The notes under the pieces are model-generated. The model was not told the DNA's origin, did not search any database, and saw nothing but the letters and a program-made list of their open reading frames with translations. Positions 1 through 4,614 of a stretch of DNA of 6,529 nt are shown here, piece after piece. Source of the DNA: a bacterium UBP12_UBA5184 (GTDB lineage: Bacteria > Vulcanimicrobiota > Vulcanimicrobiia > Vulcanimicrobiales > Vulcanimicrobiaceae); NCBI GenBank assembly GCA_002413145.1, contig DHWK01000043.1:3963-10491 (forward strand), read 5' to 3'. How positions within the stretch are numbered: position 1 is the stretch's first letter; every line of letters begins with the position of its first letter. Made by a program: the position numbers and the translations under genes.

Positions 1-2
1 CA

Positions 3-662
3 AGCGAGCCGGGGCATTCTGCCGACGAAGGCCCACAACATAGGGTCACGATCGCGCGACGATTTGCAGTCGGCCGGTTTGAGGTCACCTTCGACGAATG
101 GGATGCGTGCGTGGACGGTGGCGGCTGCAACGACTACATGCCCTCCGATGAGGGCTGGGGCCGCGGCCGCAGACCCGTGATCAACGTTTCCTGGGATGAC
201 GCCAAAGCGTACGTCGCTTGGCTGTCGAAAAAGACCGGCAAGTCGTATCGGCTGCTCTCGGGGTCCGAATACGAGTATGCGACGCGCGCCGGGACGCAGA
301 CGACCTATCCCTGGGGCAATGCCGTCGGCAGGAACAATGCCAACTGCCACGCCTGTGGGAGCCAATGGGACGCCAGGGAAACCGCGCCGGTCGGCTCATT
401 TGCCGCGAACAGGTTCGGTCTCTACGATATGTTAGGCAATGTCCGGGAGTGGACGGAGGATTGCTACCACGATAACTACAGCGGCGCGCCGGCGGACGGC
501 TCGGCTTGGATCGAGGGCGCTAACTGTTATAACCGTGTCGTGCGCGGCGGGTCGTTTCTCCTCGCTCCTGCCTTCCTCCGCTCAGCGAGCCGCTACTGGT
601 TCACCGCCGACTACCGGCTCCGCTACCTTGGTTTCCGGGTCGCTCGGACGCTTGCACCTTAA
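3..662 (+). CDS. Formylglycine-generating-enzyme-like (SUMF1/FGE-sulfatase domain) protein, 5' truncated by the window edge
   Basis: The frame is open from the first bases of the window to TAA at 660-662, so the N-terminus lies outside; the visible part is 219 residues. The domain is recognised from a series of FGE-family blocks: VGRFEVTFDEWDAC near the left edge, PVINVSWDDAKAYVAWL, the RAGTQTTYPWGN block, FGLYDMLGNVREWTEDC, and RVVRGGSFLL followed by LGFRVAR at the C-terminus. These follow the family order up to the normal end. True FGE oxidises a sulfatase cysteine to formylglycine with two copper-binding cysteines just after the RGGSF motif. Here that stretch reads SFLLAPAFLRSASRYWF with no cysteine, so genuine FGE activity is unlikely. 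Many bacterial members of this fold are instead modifying enzymes or binding modules of unknown role. The sequence resembles proteobacterial members (from memory of the family, not a search). Its neighbour is an IS element, which fits accessory DNA. Family call is firm; function is not. Confidence 0.88.
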   Translation, partial: SEPGHSADEGPQHRVTIARRFAVGRFEVTFDEWDACVDGGGCNDYMPSDEGWGRGRRPVINVSWDDAKAYVAWLSKKTGKSYRLLSGSEYEYATRAGTQTTYPWGNAVGRNNANCHACGSQWDARETAPVGSFAANRFGLYDMLGNVREWTEDCYHDNYSGAPADGSAWIEGANCYNRVVRGGSFLLAPAFLRSASRYWFTADYRLRYLGFRVARTLAP

Positions 663-937
663 ATCTTTGTTCCTTTGGCTCTTGTGCCGTATCAAGGCCG
701 TCGGTGTTCTAGTCCGAAATCGGCCGCGCTGGGAAACTTCTTCTCACGGATGATCTCGGCAACCCTGAGTGGAGCTCACTAGCCTAGCGTCACCCGATGG
801 ACAGGCCATTTTCATGGGCAGCCGATCCTCGATCGCGCACTTATGGTCGACGAGCGTCGATGCCATGAATTGGCCGCCGTCACGGCGCGCAATCAGCTGC
901 GCGCCGCGCCGGTTCAATGCGTCTGGCCTCGGCCCCG
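663..937. other. Spacer between the FGE-like gene and the IS; no supported gene
   Basis: I see no convincing gene, tRNA or clear terminator here. Two frames stay open across about 744-972, one on each strand, but neither product shows a family motif or a good ribosome binding site. A short imperfect palindrome, AGTGGAGCTCACT, lies at about 769-781 and has no T-tract. The stretch may be flanking DNA or a worn remnant of another mobile element next to the IS. Confidence 0.4.
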
Positions 938-1564
938 TCATGCAGCCACGGATTTCTGTGGAGGTCGGGTAGTATCGTAGACACCGAGGAACTCCTCGGG
1001 CGTTTGATAGCCTAGCGCGCTGTGGGCGTGCGTGGTGTTGTACCGATGCATCCAGGCATGCCCGCTGGACTGCGTTTCAGGAAGGGTGCGAAACCAGCGC
1101 GTATTGAGCAGTTCGGTTCGAACGCGGTTGTTGAAGGATTCGATGTAACCATTCCGCATCGGCTTTCCCGGCTGGATGTAGAGAAGCTCGACGTCATGGT
1201 CTTCCGACCACTGCTGCATGAGCTTGGACGTCGGTTCCGTTCCGTTGTCGATTCGCAGGTACTTCGGATAGCCGTAGATTGCTGCAACGCTGTCGAGAAC
1301 CGCGACCACGGATCGGCTCGGAAACGAAAACGACATCTCCAGGGCCAGACCGCTGCGGCTGAACTCATCCTCCATCGAGAGTGCTCGAAAGGCACGTCCG
1401 CCAAAGAGCCGATCATGCATGAAGTCCAGCGTCCAGCCATCGAAGGGACGGGTCGCGCGCCGCAGCGGACGGCCGCGCACGATTTTGGCTCGACCACGCC
1501 GCCGACGTCGCCCGATTTGCAGGTTCCCCAGACGATAAAGCCGACGAAACCGCTTGTAGTTCAT
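938..1564 (-). CDS. IS3-family transposase OrfB (rve integrase core, D,D(35)E), N-terminus missing
   Basis: This is the catalytic part of the transposase. The RNase H-fold triad is visible: first Asp in WTLDFMHD, second Asp in LRIDNGTE, and Glu in NGYIESFN with 35 residues between the second Asp and the Glu. The C-terminal signature YNTTHAHSALGYQTPEEF is also present. The ATG at 1564 is nominal: in IS3 elements OrfB is normally made as an OrfAB fusion by -1 frameshifting, and this frame is open back through the slippery site at 1642-1648. The fusion would read ...ELLRKN-LLESSRRGRRLYEDYG...MNYKRFRRLYRL. Only about 26 residues lie between the shift and MNYKRF, where full-length relatives carry an extra HTH_21 segment of roughly 45-60 residues. 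I infer an internal deletion of about 150 bases and a transposase that is probably inactive on its own. Confidence 0.85.
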   Translation of the reverse strand: MNYKRFRRLYRLGNLQIGRRRRRGRAKIVRGRPLRRATRPFDGWTLDFMHDRLFGGRAFRALSMEDEFSRSGLALEMSFSFPSRSVVAVLDSVAAIYGYPKYLRIDNGTEPTSKLMQQWSEDHDVELLYIQPGKPMRNGYIESFNNRVRTELLNTRWFRTLPETQSSGHAWMHRYNTTHAHSALGYQTPEEFLGVYDTTRPPQKSVAA

Positions 1565-1902
1565 GTACTCGTCCAGACCGGGGATCGCGTCGCGACCATA
1601 GTCTTCATAGAGCCGACGGCCTCGCCGGGAAGACTCCAGGAGTTTTTTCGCAGCAGCTCCTCCATCGCGTCGATCTTGACCGTCTGGCGAGCGATGATGC
1701 GCTGCATCTGCGCGTTCTCGGCCTCGAGCTGCTTAAGCCGAGCCAGATCGCTCGCGCTCATGCCGGCGTACTTCGGGCGCCACAGTCGGATCGTGTTCGC
1801 GTGAATGCCCTGGCGGCGAGCGAGCTCCTCAGCCGGCGCCCCGGCATCGAACTCGCGTAGGATCGCAACAATCTGCGCTTCGGTAAAGCGTCTCTTGCGC
1901 AT
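1561..1902 (-). CDS. IS3-family transposase OrfA (HTH_Tnp_1 domain)
   Basis: OrfA is the DNA-binding subunit that recognises the terminal inverted repeats of the element. The product begins MRKRRFTEAQIVAILREF. A helix-turn-helix lies at about residues 7-45, with the typical block GAPAEELARRQGIHANTIRLW. A leucine-zipper-like coiled coil follows at about 54-86 (LARLKQLEAENAQMQ onward). The homologous part ends at K86-N87, exactly at the slippery heptamer; the 26 residues after it in the zero frame (SWSLPGEAVG and on) look like out-of-frame sequence and are probably not conserved. A good Shine-Dalgarno, GAGGAG, sits about 8 bases before the ATG at 1902-1900. The stop overlaps the nominal orfB ATG as ATGA (1564-1561). 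Confidence 0.85.
   Translation of the reverse strand: MRKRRFTEAQIVAILREFDAGAPAEELARRQGIHANTIRLWRPKYAGMSASDLARLKQLEAENAQMQRIIARQTVKIDAMEELLRKNSWSLPGEAVGSMKTMVATRSPVWTST
1642..1648 (-). promoter_or_regulatory. Programmed -1 ribosomal frameshift site of the IS (A AAA AAC)
   Basis: On the minus strand bases 1648-1642 read AAAAAAC. In the OrfA frame the codons are CGA-AAA-AAC, so the heptamer is in the exact X-XXY-YYZ phase needed for tandem slippage. A -1 shift moves the ribosome into the OrfB frame at CTC (1642-1640). About 13 bases downstream a hairpin can form: CCGGCG (1628-1623) with CGTCGG (1618-1613), six pairs including one G-U and a 4-base loop. It could act as the stimulatory structure, though the spacer is longer than usual. 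Confidence 0.8.
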
Positions 1903-1959
1903 CGGTGGATCTCCTCATGGCCCGTATGGGCGGAAATCCGCACCGCCTGTGGAACCGTG

Positions 1960-3255
1960 ATGGAACCGGCCAATGACACCCTCTTGACAGGAAAGCGATG
2001 CTCCTTGGGGGGTCCCTTGCAGAACTCACGTTCGGCCTACATCCAACTCACGCTGGCGACACTTGCATTTGCCGTGGCGTTCGCCGCGTGGGGCATCATC
2101 TCGCCGCTTTCCAGACTGATCCAGTCCGATCTGAAACTGGACAATACGTCGATCGGTCTCTTGATCGCAGTCCCGGCCGTGCTCGGACTGCTGATGCGCA
2201 TCCCGATGGGCATCTTGGCCGACCGTTTCGGCGGACGCAAGGTGATGACGGGACTCCTGCTCTTCCTCTTGATCCCCATCGGTTTCTTGGGCTTCGCCAC
2301 CTCGTTTTGGACGTACGTCCTCGACGGATTCTTCCTGGGCACGGCCGGCGCGAGCTTCGCGGTGGGGATCCCGTTCGTCAGCCGCTGGTTTACCGCCGAC
2401 AGGCAGGGCACGGCGCTCGGCATCTACGGCGTCGGCAACATCGGCACCGCGGTGTCGGTCATGCTGATGGGCCCGCTGTGTTCTTGTGTGGAGCGGCAGG
2501 GCACATTCTGGACCTTCCTCATTCCGGTGGCGCTCATGGCCGCGATCTTCTGGCTGTTCGCGCGAGAAGCACCCGGCTTGACCAAGCCGCCCCCGCTTGG
2601 CGCAAGCATGAGAGACCTCGTGCGCGATCCGAGGGCCTGGCACCTCGCGATGTTCTATTTCGTCACGTTCGGCGGCTTCGTTTTCTTCGCGAACTACTTG
2701 CCCCAACTGTTGAGCGACTGGTTCCCGCAGGACAGACACGATGCGACGTTGCAGGCGGCGATGTTCACCGTGGCGGCAACGCTCGCGCGACCTATCGGAG
2801 GTTGGCTCGCCGATCTCAAAGGCGGCGAGAAAGTGCTGCTGTGGGTGTTCGCATTCGTCGTGGTCACGCGGCTGCTCTTGGCCTGGCAGGGACTGGGCCA
2901 GAACATCGCGATCGTGACTGACTTGTTGCTGGTCGTCGGCGTCGGTTTCGGCTTTGGCAATGGAGCCATCTTCAAGCTGGTGGCGCAGTATTTTCCGAAG
3001 GAAACGGGCCTCATCAGCGGTCTGGTGGGTTGCGCGGGCGGCCTCGGGGGCTTCTTACCACCGCTTATCATGGGCACCGTCCGCCACCAGACCGGAAATT
3101 ACGCGCTCGGCTTCGTGTTGCTCTCGACCTTGGCGGCGTTCTGCTTGGCGATACTCTTGGCCAATGCTCCTCTAACCCGAGTGCCGACTGCGACATTCGG
3201 AACGGCTCGACGGTCCGAGGCCGATCTCGAGCCGTTCCCGCGCGCGCGTCTCTGA
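1960..3255 (+). CDS. Nitrate/nitrite transporter, NarK/NasA-type (MFS, NNP family)
   Basis: This is a 12-helix inner-membrane transporter of the nitrate/nitrite porter family. Numbering from the GTG at 1957, TM1 lies at about 30-50. The substrate arginine of TM2 is R81 in LLMRIPMG, followed by the MFS loop motif MGILADRFGGRK (84-95). The first nitrate signature is at about 156-165 (IYGVGNIGTA). The TM8 arginine is R278 in LARPIGGWLAD. The second signature, FGFGNGAIFK through GLVGCAGGLGGFLPP, spans about 331-370. Both arginines that clamp nitrate in NarK are therefore present. The 431-residue length is normal. The start is uncertain: ATG 1960 has a weak GGAA upstream, GTG 1957 is adjacent, and TTG 2017 follows a G-run; the first helix is intact in all cases. 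The IS ends about 15 bases upstream, so any native promoter there may have been displaced. No nitrate reductase is visible. A stump of a second copy lies at 3721-3816. Import versus exchange cannot be decided from sequence. Confidence 0.92.
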   Translation: MEPANDTLLTGKRCSLGGPLQNSRSAYIQLTLATLAFAVAFAAWGIISPLSRLIQSDLKLDNTSIGLLIAVPAVLGLLMRIPMGILADRFGGRKVMTGLLLFLLIPIGFLGFATSFWTYVLDGFFLGTAGASFAVGIPFVSRWFTADRQGTALGIYGVGNIGTAVSVMLMGPLCSCVERQGTFWTFLIPVALMAAIFWLFAREAPGLTKPPPLGASMRDLVRDPRAWHLAMFYFVTFGGFVFFANYLPQLLSDWFPQDRHDATLQAAMFTVAATLARPIGGWLADLKGGEKVLLWVFAFVVVTRLLLAWQGLGQNIAIVTDLLLVVGVGFGFGNGAIFKLVAQYFPKETGLISGLVGCAGGLGGFLPPLIMGTVRHQTGNYALGFVLLSTLAAFCLAILLANAPLTRVPTATFGTARRSEADLEPFPRARL

Positions 3256-3261
3256 TCGTCT

Positions 3262-3543
3262 TTACTGAGCTGACGCTTGACCCGCGCTCGGGGGATTGCC
3301 GTTCGGCGACGGAACATCCGGCTCGATGCGCCGGCGTTCTTCTTGTGTCCGTTCGAAGGTCGCGATGAGCCTGCGACGGCGAAGCTCCTCGACCTCGCCT
3401 CCCGAGAGCACGCGACGACCGGAACCCGGATGGACGTCTTCCTGATGGTCGCAGACGTCGCAGCGCAAGAGCGTGTGCGCTTGTCGTGATTCGAGAACGG
3501 TAAAACGCTCGCACGGCTGTAAGTTGCTGTCTTCTGGCATCAT
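3262..3543 (-). CDS. Small Cys/His-motif protein, copy 1 (ZnR1), function unknown
   Basis: This 93-residue soluble protein belongs to no family I recognise. It shares 33 of 64 aligned residues, without gaps, with the protein at 3792-4082. Conserved features are C11, C28-DV-C31 and H38 (spacing C-x16-C-x2-C-x6-H, plausibly one zinc or other metal site), then GRRVLSGGEVEELRRR (about 42-57) leading into a charged helix with FE and EER. The tail after residue 75 is Pro/Asn-rich and diverges. I chose ATG 3543: it forms ATGA with the stop of the peroxiredoxin remnant, suggesting translational coupling, and homology to copy 2 starts just after it. A second ATG follows at once. Its 3' end meets the nitrate transporter tail to tail with only 6 bases between the stops. 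There is no signal peptide or membrane segment. Real-gene call rests on paralogue conservation; function is not known. Confidence 0.75.
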   Translation of the reverse strand: MMPEDSNLQPCERFTVLESRQAHTLLRCDVCDHQEDVHPGSGRRVLSGGEVEELRRRRLIATFERTQEERRRIEPDVPSPNGNPPSAGQASAQ

Positions 3544-3720
3544 CGACGGCCTATAACGGCAAGCTCTTGCAAGACCTCGTCGGCGTGGCCGAGCACCGTC
3601 ACCTTCGGCCAAACCCGAACCAGCGTTCCGCCGGGATCGAAGAGAAACGTCGAACGTTGGATAGCGTTTGGAAACGGCGCATTCTTGTTTACCTTTTCCC
3701 GGTGACGATCATGGCGATCG
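3540..3720 (-). pseudogene. C-terminal remnant of a BCP/PrxQ-type peroxiredoxin (left copy)
   Basis: The last part of this frame, NAIQRSTFLFDPGGTLVRVW and on to HADEVLQEL, matches the C-terminus of the intact peroxiredoxin at 4116-4562 in 29 of 36 residues. Homology fades upstream of about 3698, where the residues EKVNKN may still belong to it. The whole thioredoxin-fold N-terminus with the peroxidatic cysteine is absent, so this cannot be a peroxidase. The frame is open back to the ZnR2 stop at 3792-3794. An ATG at 3740-3738 could start a 66-residue chimeric peptide whose first part is antisense to the transporter remnant. The TGA stop (3542-3540) overlaps the start of ZnR1, so translation of this stump could still feed ribosomes to ZnR1. 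Confidence 0.85.
3706..3720. repeat. Short inverted repeat at the junction of the two gene remnants
   Basis: CGATC (3706-3710) and GATCG (3716-3720) are perfect inverted arms around a 5-base loop, ATGGC. The repeat ends exactly where homology to the transporter tail begins (3721) and lies just upstream of the recognisable peroxiredoxin remnant. It could mark the deletion joint, but it is short and could arise by chance. Confidence 0.4.
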
Positions 3721-3816
3721 TACGCGCTCGGCTTCGTCATCCTCGCAACCTTGGCGGCCTTCTGTCTAGCGCTGCTGCTCGCGCGCAGCCCTCAGGAGTC
3801 CGCGGCCGGCCCTTGA
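3721..3816 (+). pseudogene. C-terminal remnant of a second NarK-like nitrate transporter
   Basis: The frame from 3721 to TGA at 3814-3816 encodes 31 residues beginning YALGFVILATLAAFCLALLL. The first 24 match the last helix of the intact transporter (from 3100) in 19 positions. Upstream the frame closes at TGA 3703-3705 and homology stops at 3721, so the first 11 helices are gone. The tail differs from the intact copy (QESAAGP here), so this is a diverged paralogue and not a recent copy. Its last 25 bases overlap the 3' end of ZnR2 on the opposite strand, repeating the tail-to-tail arrangement of the intact transporter and ZnR1. It has no start signal of its own and is not expected to make a working protein. 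Confidence 0.85.
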
Positions 3817-4082
3817 GAATCGAGCGGCGTATGGCCGTTGCTTTCGACGCTCTGGCGCTCTGCTTCGACCTTCTCAAAGATTTCGACGATCATGCGCCGG
3901 CGCAGCGCTTCGATCTCTCCGCCCGACAAGATACGACGGCCCGGGTTACCGTGAGCGGCTTCGGGCCGGTCGCACACGTCGCAGCGTGACCAGGTCTCGC
4001 TCTTGCGCGTATCGAGCACCGCAAAAAGCTCGCACGGCGGCAACGTGTTCTCGCTTATCGGCAAACTGTTTTCGGCTGTCAT
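3792..4082 (-). CDS. Small Cys/His-motif protein, copy 2 (ZnR2), function unknown
   Basis: This 96-residue soluble protein is a paralogue of the one at 3262-3543. The four candidate metal ligands are C17, C34, C37 (in RCDVCD) and H44, at the same C-x16-C-x2-C-x6-H spacing. They are followed by GRRILSGGEIEALRRR (48-63) and an amphipathic charged helix (about 64-76). The C-terminal 20 residues are polar and poorly conserved. The ATG at 4082-4080 lies 33 bases after the peroxiredoxin stop, with AGGAAAG about 10-12 bases upstream as a ribosome site. It is the third gene of the leftward thiO-peroxiredoxin-ZnR2 unit. Close linkage to a peroxiredoxin in both copies suggests a shared function, such as a thiol or metal-site partner, but this is inference. 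A single CxxC plus distant Cys and His could equally be a structural zinc site or a redox-sensitive site. Confidence 0.8.
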   Translation of the reverse strand: MTAENSLPISENTLPPCELFAVLDTRKSETWSRCDVCDRPEAAHGNPGRRILSGGEIEALRRRMIVEIFEKVEAERQSVESNGHTPLDSQGPAADS

Positions 4083-4115
4083 GGTCGTTTACTTTCCTGC
4101 GGCGCGCAACGCCGT

Positions 4116-4562
4116 CTAAAGCGCTTTGATCACCTCGTCCGCATGGCCCATCACCGTGACCTTCGGCCAAACGCGGATGAGTTTTCCTCTCGGATCGAAA
4201 AGAAACGTCGAGCGTTGTATGGCGTTCTTGCCGTAGACGTTCTCGTCGACGATAACTCCGAAAGCGTCGCAGAGTCGCGACTCTACGTCGGCCAGGAGCC
4301 GGAACGGAATCAGATACTTTTCCTTAAATAGACGATGCGACTCCACGGAGTCACGGCTGACGCCGACGAGCGCGGTGCCCTTGCGGCGGAAGTATTCGTA
4401 CACTTCGCGAAACTGCGTCGCCTCTTTGGTACAACCCCACGTGTCGTCCTTCGGGTAGAAGTACATAACGAGCTGCGTGCCGAGCAGATCTTCCGTGGAA
4501 ATCTGGGCGCCGGTATCGTCGCGGACGGTCAACGAGGGCAGTGTGGCACCGGGTTCAAGCAC
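4116..4562 (-). CDS. bcp: Thioredoxin-dependent peroxiredoxin, BCP/PrxQ type
   Basis: This 148-residue cytoplasmic peroxidase reduces H2O2 and organic hydroperoxides to water or alcohols with a reactive cysteine. The fold is AhpC/TSA. The peroxidatic site is YPKDDTWGCTKEA with C44, fitting PxxxTxxC; the usual Pro of TPGC is replaced by Trp42. The conserved catalytic arginine is R117 in AIQRSTFLFD. The resolving cysteine that many PrxQ enzymes carry five residues after the first is Thr49 here. The only other cysteine, C98 in LCDAFGV, matches the position of the third, non-essential cysteine of E. coli Bcp. The enzyme may therefore work as a 1-Cys type or use a partner thiol. Start is GTG 4562-4560 with AGAGGAA upstream at good spacing. 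It lies 52 bases after thiO and before ZnR2 on the same strand. A truncated paralogue is at 3540-3720. Confidence 0.93.
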   Translation of the reverse strand: MLEPGATLPSLTVRDDTGAQISTEDLLGTQLVMYFYPKDDTWGCTKEATQFREVYEYFRRKGTALVGVSRDSVESHRLFKEKYLIPFRLLADVESRLCDAFGVIVDENVYGKNAIQRSTFLFDPRGKLIRVWPKVTVMGHADEVIKAL

Positions 4563-4614
4563 GCGGCCGTATTCCTCTGCATGGTCATGAGTGAGCCTTC
4601 GCTATTGCGACGCC

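Larger units (their letters stand above)
938..1942 (-). mobile_element. IS3-family insertion sequence, probably defective
   Basis: The element has the IS3 layout: orfA and orfB in overlapping phases, transcribed leftward, with a -1 frameshift site between them. Candidate ends share the 8-base core CGGATTTC in inverted orientation, at 949-956 on + and at 1933-1940 as its complement. The right end is itself palindromic (GCGGAAATCCGC, 1930-1941), and the left end is nearly so (947-962). Matching beyond the core is poor, the orfB stop lies a few bases outside the left core, and I find no target-site duplication, so the exact borders are uncertain. The element is short for the family (about 1.0 kb against the usual 1.2-1.5 kb) because the first part of orfB is missing. 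Confidence 0.75.

Noticed and set aside
744..972. Overlapping open frames on both strands between the FGE-like gene and the IS
   Set aside because: No recognisable motif, no good ribosome site, and frames open on both strands at once are expected in GC-rich DNA; the + frame also runs into the IS end.
1022..1804. 260-codon frame on + across the IS
   Set aside because: It is antisense to orfB and orfA, which carry clear family motifs including D,D(35)E; the + product shows none.
1984..1989. Perfect TTGACA hexamer near the transporter start
   Set aside because: No -10-like hexamer at 15-19 bases (a G-run occupies the place), and it lies within the likely coding region.
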